A DNA stretch of 64,000 bases from Moraxella boevrei DSM 14165 (GTDB lineage Bacteria > Pseudomonadota > Gammaproteobacteria > Pseudomonadales > Moraxellaceae), in NCBI RefSeq assembly GCF_000379845.1, contig NZ_KB903793.1, forward strand, positions 1 to 64,000, written 5' to 3'. The notes beneath the pieces are model-generated. The model was not told the DNA's origin. It saw nothing but the letters and a program-made list of their open reading frames with translations, and ran no database searches. Made by a program: the position numbers and the translations under genes. Shown one piece after another: positions 29,208 through 39,431 of this stretch (position 1 is its first letter; each line of letters opens with the position of its first letter).

Positions 29208-30254
29208 ATGCAACAACAACAAAAACGCTTAGTAAGTTTGGATTATCTGCGTGGGTTATGTGCATTAAGCATTGTTTTTTATCATGTTTTTATTTTCAAT
29301 GGGCAAGTACTGACGCCTACTCATTTGTTGCAACGCTTAGGTTTTTATGGTGTTTCTATTTTTTATTTATTAAGTGGGCTAACGTTATATTGTATTTATT
29401 ATCAACAAAACTTTCGCCAATTATCGGTTATTGTTGATTTTTTTAAAAAACGGGTGGCTAGACTGTTTCCGCTGTTGATGTTGCTTACCACGTTCGTGTA
29501 TTTTGGCAAGCCGATTGGCTTGGGTTCGGACAAGGATTTGATAAGTTATTGGCTCAATATGACAGGGCTGTTTGCATGGCTAGATTATGATAATTATATC
29601 GTCACAGGCGGTTGGTCAATCGGTAATGAGTTGGTGTTTTACAGTTTTTTTCCAGTGTTGTTGTGGCAAAATTTAAGCAAACAAACGATAATTTTATGGC
29701 TTAGCACATTGATTTTACTTGGGATTTATATTTATTTTGCATTTTTTGTATCAAACATTCATGTGCCACTGGCAGAAAATTGGCAAAACTACATTCATCC
29801 TTTGAATCAAGGTTTTTTATTTGTGCTTGGGATGCTTATTGCAAAATATTTTTTAACGAAAAATTTAACCAATTTTATTAGTTTAACATTGATTGGCATT
29901 GGATTTTTGCTATTCATGTGTTATCCAATATCAGCAAATTTGCCAATTATCAGCCTTGTAACAGGCACGCCACGCTTAATTTTTACCTTATCATCGGCGT
30001 TATTGGTGTTGGGTTTTTTTAAATTAACTTATCAATTGCCCAAAATTTTACACCGTCCATTATTCACTTTGGGTGAAATCAGTTATGGGGTTTACTTAAT
30101 TCACCCAATTGTTATTTTGTTGATAAATCAGATTAACGATGGCTTAAATTTTTGGTTAAAACTTATTTTAACGTTGCTCATCACTTTGTTATTAAGCCAA
30201 CTTTCTTATCAATACTTTGAAAAATATTTTGTTAAAATTATGAGAAAAACTTAA
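29208..30254 (+). CDS. Acyltransferase-3 family protein (OafA-like)
   Basis: 348 residues with about ten helices. LVSLDYLRGLCALSIVFYHV contains the R and H residues typical of OafA/acyltransferase-3 proteins, and GVSIFYLLSGLTLY the second motif. It differs from its upstream neighbour in sub-group, so two distinct acylations or a relay may be present. Last gene of the glycosylation block; it converges with rnd, the two stop codons being one base apart. Confidence 0.85.
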   Translation: MQQQQKRLVSLDYLRGLCALSIVFYHVFIFNGQVLTPTHLLQRLGFYGVSIFYLLSGLTLYCIYYQQNFRQLSVIVDFFKKRVARLFPLLMLLTTFVYFGKPIGLGSDKDLISYWLNMTGLFAWLDYDNYIVTGGWSIGNELVFYSFFPVLLWQNLSKQTIILWLSTLILLGIYIYFAFFVSNIHVPLAENWQNYIHPLNQGFLFVLGMLIAKYFLTKNLTNFISLTLIGIGFLLFMCYPISANLPIISLVTGTPRLIFTLSSALLVLGFFKLTYQLPKILHRPLFTLGEISYGVYLIHPIVILLINQINDGLNFWLKLILTLLITLLLSQLSYQYFEKYFVKIMRKT

Positions 30255-30255
30255 T

Positions 30256-31479
30256 TTAATCGGCGGTATTCACAAAATTTTCACCTTCCATAGGATGATT
30301 AAATGCCTGATTTTCAGTCATTTGTCGCAATTTTGGCAATAAAGTATCAATCACCCAATTTTTTCGCCAACTTAATAATGGCAGTGGTAAGGCTCGCTCG
30401 CTGTCAATGGCATGGGCGTATAGGTCGCTGAGCCATTTTTTGCGGATAAGCACATTTTCTGGCAAATTAAGTGTGTTGGCGTGTTGATTAATCAAATTTT
30501 GCAGGGTTTGTTGCATCTCATTGGGCAGTTTGCGGTAAGGCATTGCCACGCACGGCGGATAAGTTTCGCTGTCATTTTTTCGTACTTGATTGATAATATT
30601 TAAGATTTCATTGCCGTACATACGGATAACTTGTGGTTTGATACTGGTGTAGCCAAGTTGTTTCATGCCAATCGGCGGTTTTTCTACCAGTTCTTGCAGA
30701 GCTTGCGGACGCAAAATGTAGGTGCGTGGGCGGTTAATAGAGCGTGCCAATTGCTCCCGCCATTCGCATAAGGCTTGTAACATTGCTAACTGCTCACGGC
30801 TATAGCGAAAATCTGCCACACTAAGATATAGTTGGTTGTCATCAATTTGGGTTAAATTGTACAGTTCGGCGGTATAATCTTGACAGTCCTGTTTGGCATA
30901 TTGCCACAGATTTTTTTCGCTAAGCTGTTGTTTTAATTCAGAATATAATGCAAGCAAATAACGCACATCATCGCTAGCGTATCGTTCTTGTTCAAAGGTT
31001 AACGGGCGTTGTAGCCAGTCGGATTGGCTTTCACCTTTATCCACATGGATATCAAGCGTGTCAAGTAAGGCTTTTTGATAACCCAAACTTAATTCACCTG
31101 CTAAAAACCCCAAACCAATTTGCGTGTCAAATACGTTGGATAACGCAGGCAATTCTGATAGTAAATAATAAATCCCCAAATCTTCACCACAAGCATGAAG
31201 CACCATGGTCGGCACATCGGCAATCACTTGCCAAAAATCATACAAATCCAACTTGGGAGCATCTAGTAAATAAATTGCCTTACCTGTGTTAATCTGCAAC
31301 AACGCAAGGCGTGGAAAAAACGTATCTCGCTTAATAAATTCGGTGTCAAGGGCAATAATGTCCAAAGTATCAAGCTCGTCCATGAGCCGTTCTAACTGTT
31401 CATCGGTTCTTACCCAAATGGTGGGTAAATCTTTTAGGCTTTGTAATTGTTCATGGGAAAGGGGACGTTGTTGTAGCAT
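30256..31479 (-). CDS. rnd: Ribonuclease D
   Basis: 407 residues. DEDD exonuclease motifs: D45 and E47 in ALDTEFIKRD, HACGEDLGI, and YASDDVRYLLALY (Y and D of motif III). An HRDC helix bundle follows (EWREQLARSINRPRTYILRP). It trims the 3' ends of tRNA precursors. Convergent with the acyltransferase gene and transcribed alone or from the recR side. Confidence 0.95.
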   Translation of the reverse strand: MLQQRPLSHEQLQSLKDLPTIWVRTDEQLERLMDELDTLDIIALDTEFIKRDTFFPRLALLQINTGKAIYLLDAPKLDLYDFWQVIADVPTMVLHACGEDLGIYYLLSELPALSNVFDTQIGLGFLAGELSLGYQKALLDTLDIHVDKGESQSDWLQRPLTFEQERYASDDVRYLLALYSELKQQLSEKNLWQYAKQDCQDYTAELYNLTQIDDNQLYLSVADFRYSREQLAMLQALCEWREQLARSINRPRTYILRPQALQELVEKPPIGMKQLGYTSIKPQVIRMYGNEILNIINQVRKNDSETYPPCVAMPYRKLPNEMQQTLQNLINQHANTLNLPENVLIRKKWLSDLYAHAIDSERALPLPLLSWRKNWVIDTLLPKLRQMTENQAFNHPMEGENFVNTAD

Positions 31480-31541
31480 AATTTTATTTTCCTTAATTTG
31501 TGTGTTTTTAAAATTAATTATGGTTAATATTTTGGTAAAAA

Positions 31542-32150
31542 TTATAAAATCGCACGATTTTGCAAGGCTTGTCCAAGCGTCATGCTGTCTAAATATTCAA
31601 GCTCTCCGCCCATGGGTACGCCTTGTGCTAACCGAGAGATTTTTTTGACATAGGGTTTTACCGCTTCACTGACAAAATAAGCTGTGGTTTGCCCTTCAAT
31701 CGTGGTGCTTGTTGCTAGAATTATTTCGTTTATCGGATGATTTTGTTCCGCTTGATGTTGTAAACGTTTGATTAATTGGTCAATGCCAAGTTGCTCTGCT
31801 CCGATACCTTCTATCGGTGATAACGTACCGCCGAGTACAAAATATTGCCCTTGAAAGCTGGCAGTTTGTTCAATCGCCATCATATCTGATGCCGTTTCCA
31901 CGATACACAACTGACGCTCGTCTCGTTGTGGATTGCTACAAATCGGACAAATATCATCATCAGACAAGCCCCGACATTGCTCGCATTGTTTGATTTCGTT
32001 CATAGCAATCAGCAAGGCTTCGGCGAGTTGCACGCCTTGCGGGCGTTTATGCGTGAGTAGGTGCAATGCCATACGTTGGGCGGTTTTTTGTCCGACACTT
32101 GGCAAGACTTTAAGCTGTTTTACAAGGTTGTCAAATTTTGGGGTAAGCAC
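31542..32150 (-). CDS. recR: Recombination protein RecR
   Basis: 202 residues. Helix-hairpin-helix N-terminus ([19 protein letters not shown]), zinc finger C56, C59, C68, C71 (CEQCRG, ICPIC), and a Toprim domain ([29 protein letters not shown]) with the Walker B-like end. It forms a clamp that with RecO loads RecA on gapped DNA. ybaB lies upstream in the same direction, the common order, but a terminator separates them. Confidence 0.96.
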   Translation of the reverse strand: MLTPKFDNLVKQLKVLPSVGQKTAQRMALHLLTHKRPQGVQLAEALLIAMNEIKQCEQCRGLSDDDICPICSNPQRDERQLCIVETASDMMAIEQTASFQGQYFVLGGTLSPIEGIGAEQLGIDQLIKRLQHQAEQNHPINEIILATSTTIEGQTTAYFVSEAVKPYVKKISRLAQGVPMGGELEYLDSMTLGQALQNRAIL

Positions 32151-32189
32151 AATAAATCCAAAAAAAATTTAAACCCTTATTATCAATAA

Positions 32190-32229
32190 AAATGACTGAT
32201 AAAGCAAATTTTATCAGTCATTTTTTTTG
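32190..32229 (-). terminator. Intrinsic terminator between ybaB and recR (possibly bidirectional)
   Basis: AATGACTGATAAA and TTTATCAGTCATT around GCAAAT, with A/T tracts on both sides, so it could work in both directions. On the minus strand it would end the ybaB transcript before recR. Confidence 0.8.
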
Positions 32230-32321
32230 GCAATTTGGTCGGTTTTTTAGTCAATGATTAATTTGTAAAATCAAGTTAATCAATTTTATGCGTTAAACTT
32301 CATAAACTGGATTTATTTAAA

Positions 32322-32654
32322 TCAACCAAATAGACCCTGCATACCTGGTGGCAAGCCCATGCCACTCGTCGCCCCTGCGATTTCTTTTTCGTGCAGTTCA
32401 TCGGCTTGACGTACCGCATCATTAATGGCGGCAGCGATTAAATCTTCAATCATATCAGGCTCATCTTGGAGCAAACTTGGGTCAATGCTAATGCGTTTGA
32501 CAACGTGTTTGCCACTCATGGTTACTTTTACCAAGCCATTGCCAGCTTCGGCGTGGACTTCTTTTTCAGCAAGGCGTTTTTTGGCATTTTCTACGTTGGT
32601 TTCCACTTGTTTTTGCATCATTTGGGCTTGTTGCATAAGGGCTTGTAGGTTCAT
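32322..32654 (-). CDS. ybaB: YbaB/EbfC nucleoid-associated protein
   Basis: 110 residues from ATG at 32654 (AAGGAAAACTT before it); the 26-codon longer frame upstream has no support. The family core is seen: [20 protein letters not shown], a central [20 protein letters not shown] and [20 protein letters not shown], ending in a methionine/glycine-rich tail ([13 protein letters not shown]). It is a small DNA-binding homodimer commonly encoded beside recR. Confidence 0.94.
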   Translation of the reverse strand: MNLQALMQQAQMMQKQVETNVENAKKRLAEKEVHAEAGNGLVKVTMSGKHVVKRISIDPSLLQDEPDMIEDLIAAAINDAVRQADELHEKEIAGATSGMGLPPGMQGLFG

Positions 32655-32890
32655 AAGTTTTCCTTTATAAAATATTGGGTAAATTTTTAGCAAGATTTGG
32701 GCTATTCTAAATGATTTAGATAAAATTTTCAATGATGAAAAAAATGCTTAATTTTTGTAAGGTTTTCATTGACTTTATTGTTAATAAATGTTAATTTATT
32801 ATTAAGCAAGTTAAGTGGTTTGTAATTTGTGATGTTATGATCTTACATCAGTTAGTTATTAATATCTTTTGAAAACCTTAGGTATTTATC

Positions 32891-34420
32891 ATGAAAAACT
32901 TATCTTTAAATAAATTAGCAATCGCTTGTACGTTCGCTCTAGGATTAACCGCTTGTGGTGGCTCTGGTGGTGGTTCAAATTCAAATAATAGTGGTGTAAC
33001 ACAACCTAGCCCACCTGTACAACCAACAACCCCAGTAACGCCAACAACCCCAAATACATCAGCTAGTGACTTGGCAAAAGCCAAAGACTTGATTAATACA
33101 GCAAAAACCTTTGTTACAGACAGCAAAGCGGTATCAAATGTCTATGAAAATGCCAGCGATATTCTAAACCACACACAAGGTCAACGTGTTGACATGGTCT
33201 TGAATATTCCATCTACTTTACAAAAATGGATGCAAGAAAATGGTGCAACTTCTTTGACTGCTCAAAAAGTCAAAGAAATTAGTAAAAAACCAGATGGTTC
33301 GGTATTTAGAGATAATATTTATAGTGATTTGGATCATGCCTCACTTGAACCAAGTAATGATTTTTCAGCCAGATTGGATAATCAAGGTAACTTAACCTTA
33401 ACAGGTACAATCAGCGTTAAAAAAGATAAAGTAACTTACGAATGGAACCATCAAATAAATGAATGGTCTACCAAGGTTGTTGGTTCAGATATATTTAACA
33501 TTGTTTATAAAAACTTAACTGCTAAACTAGCTAATACAACAGCAAGTAGATCCTATACAGGTACTTATGGCTTTGATGAAGTTATTGTTGGTAGTGATGC
33601 TGATGAATTCAAATTAAAAGCTCAAGCCAAACTAACAGCCAACTTTAATAAAAATGTTGCAGTTGATAAAGATTTTGATTTAACCGATGAGCAAGAAAAA
33701 GGTTTGCGTTTACAACAAGCAGTGGCTACCTTTAGCAATGTAACTTTGACTACCAAAAAAGATACCATCGCTGTGAATAATATGGAAATATCTGCCTTAG
33801 ATATTGAAAACACAATTCAAGGTAAAAAAGTCGCTAAAATAATTCCATACTCACTTAAGCTAACAGGTAAATTAACCAGAACTGAACCAAAAACAGATTT
33901 GGATTTGACTTTAAATCTAGTTGCTAAAGACAGTGCTGTAAAAGATGCCTTGACTGTTAAACTAGATGATGATGGGTATTATTCAGATACTTATGTGGAA
34001 GAAAAAGCGGGTAAATACCTACCAGCGACAGCCTTGCTTAGCATAAAAGGTAGTGTTGCAAAAACCAACAATGCCTCAAATGCGGTTACCATTCCGCTGA
34101 ATTTCCAAGCTAATCTGGACCGCACATCTCGTACCGATATTAACTTGAAAAACTTAACAGCAACTGTCAATGGTAAAACGCTAAATGTGGTTGGTAGCAC
34201 AACATTAAATAATGATTACGATACCATTAAACAAACCTTTACCTTTAGCCAACAAAGTGGGGCAAGTTTGACCATTCATGTTAATGAAGGCGGTGAATTG
34301 GTTAAAACTGGCAACAAAATCGCAGATATTACTGTTAATGGTAAAGATTATGGTGATTTGTTGGATAATAATGGTAAAGTTACCGCAAAATTTAGCGACA
34401 ATACCACCATTGCTCTATAA
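32891..34420 (+). CDS. Large envelope lipoprotein of unknown function
   Basis: 509 residues. Lipobox LTAC at about residues 19-22, then a GGSGGG/S/N linker and a P/T-rich spacer (residues about 35-57), so a surface-exposed or periplasmic lipoprotein with its domain held away from the membrane. The rest is rich in beta-forming repeats of polar residues (for example NLTLTGTISVKKDKVTYEWN). The lipid signal is the same type as in the small lipoproteins near 7 kb. No domain recognised. A strong terminator follows. Confidence 0.85.
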   Translation: MKNLSLNKLAIACTFALGLTACGGSGGGSNSNNSGVTQPSPPVQPTTPVTPTTPNTSASDLAKAKDLINTAKTFVTDSKAVSNVYENASDILNHTQGQRVDMVLNIPSTLQKWMQENGATSLTAQKVKEISKKPDGSVFRDNIYSDLDHASLEPSNDFSARLDNQGNLTLTGTISVKKDKVTYEWNHQINEWSTKVVGSDIFNIVYKNLTAKLANTTASRSYTGTYGFDEVIVGSDADEFKLKAQAKLTANFNKNVAVDKDFDLTDEQEKGLRLQQAVATFSNVTLTTKKDTIAVNNMEISALDIENTIQGKKVAKIIPYSLKLTGKLTRTEPKTDLDLTLNLVAKDSAVKDALTVKLDDDGYYSDTYVEEKAGKYLPATALLSIKGSVAKTNNASNAVTIPLNFQANLDRTSRTDINLKNLTATVNGKTLNVVGSTTLNNDYDTIKQTFTFSQQSGASLTIHVNEGGELVKTGNKIADITVNGKDYGDLLDNNGKVTAKFSDNTTIAL

Positions 34421-34433
34421 TGTTGTAAATTCT

Positions 34434-34468
34434 CAACAAAAAGACAGTTTCGGCTGTCTTTTTTGTTG
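34434..34468 (+). terminator. Intrinsic terminator after the large lipoprotein
   Basis: AAAAGACAG and CTGTCTTTT around TTTCGG, with the stem extended by CAACAAA/TTTGTTG, and a T run within it. Confidence 0.88.
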
Positions 34469-34485
34469 ATTTTTAGGAAAAATTG

Positions 34486-35601
34486 ATGACAAAGTTTTAT
34501 CAAAAATTATTGATAGTATCGATAATTGCTATCACACCATTTGCCAATGCAACGACAAAAAATGATATTCATCTGACAGTGGACGCATCGCTCTACAGCC
34601 CGACACAGTCTATTATTAGCTTTACTGATGATTGGGAAAAACCGCTAGATAGTGGTAATACCGCCTTTGCTCATGGGCGTGTGGTGGTGAATATCCAACC
34701 AAAACAACAAAGTTGGCACTATGGGGCAAACTGGCGGTATGATTATTTGCTAAAATTTGATGGAAAAACTGCCAAACTCTATCATCAATATAAAAATAAA
34801 CAAAAATTGCCAAATGGTGAAAACCACCCTGTGAAAATTCATGCCAACCATAATCAAAGGATAGGTGTACATTTTGGTAAACAATGGCAAGTACAACCAA
34901 ATTGGCAAATTAGCACCAATGCCAATCTGTGGCAAGGGCAGAAAGTGGTGAACGGTCGTGTAGAAGGTGATGTGCAAACCATTGCAAATCCGCTTGTTGT
35001 TAATAAACTAACCGACCAAATTCACAAAACCAATTTAGCGATAGATTATTTTTATGACAAACCTGCATTAAAAGAAGCAGGCTTAGACTGGTATCCAAAC
35101 AAACCTGATGGTTATGGCTATTCTTTTGATATTGGTATCGAAGGTGAGCTTGGCAAAAATACCAAAATGGCGGTCAATGTTTATGATATTTTTGGCAAAA
35201 TGTACTGGAAAAAAGCCCCAACCACAATGTATGATTTTAGGTATGACATTGATAGACCTAATGGACAGAACGAGTATGATTTATTAGGAAAACTGGATAA
35301 TCAGGATAAAATTCAAGATTTGACATGGTATGCAACAAGCCAAATAGAGCATCAAATTAACCAAAGCTGGAAAATTGGGCTACATAGTGAATTTAATAAA
35401 TATCATGATTTGCATAAAATCGCAATGAGCTATCAGCCTAACTTGCCTTTACAAATTACGGGCTTGGTTGAACCAAAAACCCGTGCTGTTGGCTTGGCAG
35501 TTCGTTCCAAAAATTTTGGTGTGCAATGGCTGACCGATAATTTAAATACAAATAAAGCAAAACGAGCGAATTTAGCATTATCCGCCCATGATGCTTGGTA
35601 A
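34486..35601 (+). CDS. Putative outer-membrane beta-barrel protein
   Basis: 371 residues from ATG 34486 (AGGAAAAATTG before it). Signal peptide cleaved after about residue 22 (PFANA). The mature protein has many alternating aromatic strands (WHYGANWRYDYLLKF; QWQVQPNWQISTNANLW; YSFDIGIEGELGKNTKMAVN) and ends in an aromatic residue (HDAW), all usual for outer-membrane barrels. It resembles the putative barrel proteins often left unannotated in Moraxellaceae. A channel or lipid-modifying role cannot be chosen from sequence. It converges with metZ, six bases apart. Confidence 0.65.
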   Translation: MTKFYQKLLIVSIIAITPFANATTKNDIHLTVDASLYSPTQSIISFTDDWEKPLDSGNTAFAHGRVVVNIQPKQQSWHYGANWRYDYLLKFDGKTAKLYHQYKNKQKLPNGENHPVKIHANHNQRIGVHFGKQWQVQPNWQISTNANLWQGQKVVNGRVEGDVQTIANPLVVNKLTDQIHKTNLAIDYFYDKPALKEAGLDWYPNKPDGYGYSFDIGIEGELGKNTKMAVNVYDIFGKMYWKKAPTTMYDFRYDIDRPNGQNEYDLLGKLDNQDKIQDLTWYATSQIEHQINQSWKIGLHSEFNKYHDLHKIAMSYQPNLPLQITGLVEPKTRAVGLAVRSKNFGVQWLTDNLNTNKAKRANLALSAHDAW

Positions 35602-35607
35602 TATGAT

Positions 35608-36858
35608 TTATAAACTATCTAAACCACGCTTTAAATCCTTGATGATATCGTCCACATGTTCAAGCCCCACCGACAAGCGGATAAGTCCGTCATTCACGCC
35701 TGCATCTGCTCGTTGCTCGGCGGTCATTCTAAAATGCGTGGTGGTCGCAGGGTGGGTGATGGTGGTTTTGGCATCGCCTAAATTATTGGTAATACTAATC
35801 ATTTTGGTATTGTCAATAATATGCCACGCACTATTTTGGTCGGCAACTTCAAAGCCAATAATCGCCCCAAATGCTCCGCCTGCCATTGGCAAATGACTGT
35901 GCTGGCGTTTGGCAAGTTCGTGGCTTGCGTGGTCTTTTAGCCCTGAAAAATGTACTTTTTTAACTTTTGGGTGATTTTGCAAAAACTCGGCAACTTGATT
36001 GGCATTCTCACAATGGGCTTTCATTCTTAAAGACAAGGTTTCAAGCCCCTTTAACAGCACCCACGCATTAAAGGGCGACAAGCTAATCCCCCCTGTTCGC
36101 ACCACGCCAAAGGCTTTTTCCATAAGGAGGTCAGAGCCAACCAATGCCCCGCCCAGCACACGCCCTTGACCGTCAATGTATTTGGAAGCTGAATGAATGA
36201 CAATATCTGCCCCAAGTGTCAAGGGTTTTTGCAGTGCAGGGGTGGCAAAACAGTTGTCCACAATCAATAACGCCCCTTTGTTGTGGGCGATTTTGGCAAT
36301 CGCTGTGATGTCGGCAATTTGTGCCAAAGGATTAGACGGCGTTTCTAGGTAGCACACTTTGGTGTTGTCCGTCATCGCATTTGCCCAAGCGGTATTGTCA
36401 AAACAGTCCACATAGCTGACTTCCACGCCAAACGCACGAAAGTAAGTGTCAAACAACGCCACCGATGAACCAAACAATTGCTTGGCACACAGCATATGGT
36501 CGCCTGCTTTGAGATATGCCAAGCACATCGTCAAAATCGCCCCCATACCGCTTGCGGTCGCCACACAGCGTTCGCCTTGTTCAAGCAGTGCAAGCCGTCT
36601 TTCAAAGGCACGCACGGTGGGGTTGGTATGACGGCTGTACACATTGCCTTTTTTGTTGCCATTAAAATGGTCGGCGGCGTCCTGTGCGTTTTGATAGACA
36701 TAGCTACTGGTGGCAAAAATCGCTTCACTATGCTCGCCTTCGTCCGTGCGATGATAACCGCCACGCACGGCAAGCGTTTGCATCGCAAAATTAAGGCTTG
36801 GGTCTAGGGCATCATTTTGCCAGTTTGGGTCTAATTTTGGATTAATTTCGCTCATCAT
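35608..36858 (-). CDS. metZ: O-succinylhomoserine sulfhydrylase (MetZ)
   Basis: 416 residues, PLP-dependent Cys/Met metabolism family. The cofactor lysine is in SASKYIDGQGR, a string characteristic of MetZ rather than of MetB or MetC. Other landmarks are NPTVRAFERRLALLEQG, YLETPSNPLAQI and LIVDNCFATP. It makes homocysteine from O-succinylhomoserine and sulfide. Two adjacent ATG codons follow AAGGAAC; either could be used. Confidence 0.92.
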   Translation of the reverse strand: MMSEINPKLDPNWQNDALDPSLNFAMQTLAVRGGYHRTDEGEHSEAIFATSSYVYQNAQDAADHFNGNKKGNVYSRHTNPTVRAFERRLALLEQGERCVATASGMGAILTMCLAYLKAGDHMLCAKQLFGSSVALFDTYFRAFGVEVSYVDCFDNTAWANAMTDNTKVCYLETPSNPLAQIADITAIAKIAHNKGALLIVDNCFATPALQKPLTLGADIVIHSASKYIDGQGRVLGGALVGSDLLMEKAFGVVRTGGISLSPFNAWVLLKGLETLSLRMKAHCENANQVAEFLQNHPKVKKVHFSGLKDHASHELAKRQHSHLPMAGGAFGAIIGFEVADQNSAWHIIDNTKMISITNNLGDAKTTITHPATTTHFRMTAEQRADAGVNDGLIRLSVGLEHVDDIIKDLKRGLDSL

Positions 36859-36935
36859 GTTCCTTGTTTTTATGAAAAATTATGGTAATTATCATAGCCG
36901 ATTTTTAGGACTTTGCGTTTTTTTCTCATAAAACA

Positions 36936-37100
36936 TTACAATTTCATCAGTAGCACAATCAATAAAATAAGGTTAATCCCAACGGTGGCATAAAAAATTT
37001 GGCGAAAACTGGTTTAAAAAATTTCTTGCTGATTTTGGGTTTGGATAAAGCCAAAACCTTTGTCGTCTTGCCAACGGATAATTTTGCCTTGTTGTTTCAT
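36936..37100 (-). pseudogene. Remnant of a cold-shock-domain/membrane protein (DUF1294-like)
   Basis: Minus strand ATG at 37100 starts MKQQGKIIRWQDDKGFGFIQ, the RNA-binding face (KGFGFI) of a cold-shock domain, and stops after 28 codons. The same frame continues after the stop into a hydrophobic helix (FYATVGINLILLIVLLMKL) and a second stop at 36936. CSD proteins with a C-terminal DUF1294 membrane part have this order, with 150 or so residues between. The middle appears deleted, leaving the ends fused. Domain pieces are seen; the parent family is inferred. It lies in the otherwise empty 350-base gap between metZ and pckG. Confidence 0.6.
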
Positions 37101-37207
37101 TGGTTTAGCCTTGATGAATTTTTGATAGATAGTAAATTCAATAAATCACAAAAGCCCAAATCTTAAATTTAGGCTTTTTAATTGTTAAAATATTGAATGA
37201 AAAAATA

Positions 37208-39055
37208 TTACATTTTTTCTACACGTTCACCCGTTTTTTGGCGAGCTTGTTTTAATGCTTCTGGCAAACGGCTACCGATTTTGTCAAATAGTTCATCGTG
37301 GCTGGCAAGTTCAGCTTGCCATTTTTCTTTGTCCAGACTGGTAACGGTGTTAAACTGTTCTTGACTAAAGGCTAAGCCGTCCCAATTTAAATCATCATAC
37401 GTTGGCATATAGCCGATTGGCGTTTCTACGGCGTTGGCATCGCCTATGGCTCGTTTTAAAATCCACTCAAGCACACGCATATTTTGACCATAGCCGTCCC
37501 ATGCAAATTTGCCGTCAGCATCACGTCTAAACCAGTTTACGTTAAAGATTTTTGGTAATGTATTGCCGTGTTGTTCAGCGACTTTGCCAACCTTTTCGCC
37601 CATATCTAACCAATGCTGGAAGTAGTCGCCCATGTTGTAGCCTGCAAATGGTAACATGGCAAATGGGTCACGGCGAACAACACCTTGTTGTCCTTCGGCG
37701 GCAGCGGTAACTTCTGACCCCATGGTAGCGGCTTTATACACACCGTCCACCCAGTCAAAACTCTCAACCACCAATGGCACAGTATCCGCACGGCGACCAC
37801 CAAAGATAAAGGCAGAAATTGGCACACCATTTGGATTTTCCCAGTCTTTGTCAATAATTGGACAGTTGCTTGCTGATACGGTAAAGCGAGCATTGGCGTG
37901 AGCAGATTTTTTGCCATTTTTACCGTCTTCGGGTGTCCAGTCATTGCCTTGCCAATCAGTTAAATGGGCTGGAGCTTCTTTGCTTTTGCCTTCCCACCAC
38001 ACATCGCCGTCATCGGTGAAGGCAACGTTGGTATAAATTACATCTTTGTGTAAGGTATCTAAACATACTGGGTTGGTGGCATTAGATGTACCGGGAGCTA
38101 CGCCAAAAAAGCCTGCTTCAGGGTTAATCGCATAAAAACGTCCGTCTGTGCTAGGTTTAATCCAAGCAATATCATCGCCAACGGTTTCTACTTTCCAACC
38201 TTCATAGCCTTTTGGTGGAATTAACATGGCAAAGTTGGTCTTACCACAGGCGGATGGAAAGGCGGCCGCAACGTAGTGTTTTTCGCCTTGTGGATTGGTA
38301 ACGCCAAGAATTAACATATGTTCGGCAAGCCAGCCTTCTTCACGACCCATAACAGATGCAATACGCAAGGCTAAACATTTTTTGCCAAGTAGGGCATTAC
38401 CGCCATAGCCTGAACCGTATGACCAAATTTCACGAGTCTCTGGATAATGCACAATATATTTTTCATCATTGCAAGGCCATTTCACATCTTTTTCGCCGTC
38501 TTGCAACGGCTTGCCAACGCTATGCACACAAGGCACAAAACCACCATTTTCACCCAATACATCAAATACCGCACGCCCCATACGAGCCATGCGTTTCATA
38601 TTGACCACCACATAAGGCGAGTCAGAAATTTCAACGCCAATATGAGCGATATGACTACCCAAAGGCCCCATGCTAAACGGCACAACGTACATGGTACGTC
38701 CTTTCATACAGCCGTCAAACAGCTTGTCCAAAGTCGCACTCATCTCTTTAGGGTCAGCCCAGTTATTGGTTGCACCTGCGTCAATTTGTTTTTCGCTACA
38801 AATAAAAGTACGTCCTTCTACACGAGCCACATCAGATGGGTCAGAACACGCCAAAAATGAATTTTTGCATTTGTCATCGTTTAATTTGACCATAGTCCCT
38901 TGCTTAACCATTAAGTTTAGCAAACGTTGGTCTTCATCTTCTGAGCCATCGCACCATTCAATGCGGTCTGGTTTGGCAAGCTCGGCGATTTTTTGCACAA
39001 AGTCAATCACGCCTTGATGTTTGACATAGTCAGGGGTGTTTAATACTACCGTCAT
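37208..39055 (-). CDS. pckG: Phosphoenolpyruvate carboxykinase (GTP)
   Basis: 615 residues from ATG at 39055 (GGAG six bases upstream); a TTG four codons earlier is rejected. GTP-type signature [12 protein letters not shown] with the hyper-reactive cysteine, the PEP-binding [18 protein letters not shown] region, and [15 protein letters not shown]. It converts oxaloacetate to PEP in gluconeogenesis, important in organisms that grow on organic acids. A long leader of about 350 bases with a strong hairpin precedes it. Confidence 0.97.
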   Translation of the reverse strand: MTVVLNTPDYVKHQGVIDFVQKIAELAKPDRIEWCDGSEDEDQRLLNLMVKQGTMVKLNDDKCKNSFLACSDPSDVARVEGRTFICSEKQIDAGATNNWADPKEMSATLDKLFDGCMKGRTMYVVPFSMGPLGSHIAHIGVEISDSPYVVVNMKRMARMGRAVFDVLGENGGFVPCVHSVGKPLQDGEKDVKWPCNDEKYIVHYPETREIWSYGSGYGGNALLGKKCLALRIASVMGREEGWLAEHMLILGVTNPQGEKHYVAAAFPSACGKTNFAMLIPPKGYEGWKVETVGDDIAWIKPSTDGRFYAINPEAGFFGVAPGTSNATNPVCLDTLHKDVIYTNVAFTDDGDVWWEGKSKEAPAHLTDWQGNDWTPEDGKNGKKSAHANARFTVSASNCPIIDKDWENPNGVPISAFIFGGRRADTVPLVVESFDWVDGVYKAATMGSEVTAAAEGQQGVVRRDPFAMLPFAGYNMGDYFQHWLDMGEKVGKVAEQHGNTLPKIFNVNWFRRDADGKFAWDGYGQNMRVLEWILKRAIGDANAVETPIGYMPTYDDLNWDGLAFSQEQFNTVTSLDKEKWQAELASHDELFDKIGSRLPEALKQARQKTGERVEKM

Positions 39056-39100
39056 GATAAACTCCAATATTGGAAAAAAATAATAAAAACGCTAAATGCA

Positions 39101-39134
39101 CAAAAACCGTCAAATAATCAACATTTGACGGTTT
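39101..39134 (-). terminator. Hairpin in the accA-pckG interval
   Basis: AAACCGTCAAA (39104-39114) is an exact inverted match of TTTGACGGTTT (39124-39134), loop of nine. Read on the minus strand it is followed by a short T run, so it could end accA transcripts or act as an attenuator in the pckG leader. The rest of 39135-39408 shows no gene. Confidence 0.65.
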
Positions 39135-39408
39135 ATAAAATTGGCACAATCGTCTGAATGACCTGTTTTACAAAAACGGGCACTTGTTGACAAATTGGGC
39201 AGTTTTGCATATTTTGCATAAATTTAAAAAATGGTGTCATAAAAAACTTGTACATTAAACCATAAAATGCCCAAATTGTTGAGTGTTTTTTACAAAAAAA
39301 CGATAAAATTTACTGAATATTGTAAATTAAAATAATCAATCCTTTTTTTATTACTTTTAACAACGCAAAGGTAAAAAAACAACATCAGTGGATGGTCTTT
39401 TTGATTTT

Positions 39409-39431
39409 GTTGAATATTTACAAACTTAACG
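39409..39431 (-). repeat. IS5-like end sequence fused to the accA 3' terminus
   Basis: TGTTGAATATTTACAAACTT and following AAC differs by two bases from the IS5-like end at 2217-2239. On the minus strand it supplies the codons S-T-L-S-L-stop, comparable to the transposase end in copy B. It therefore seems that an IS end now forms the last residues of accA. Confidence 0.5.
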
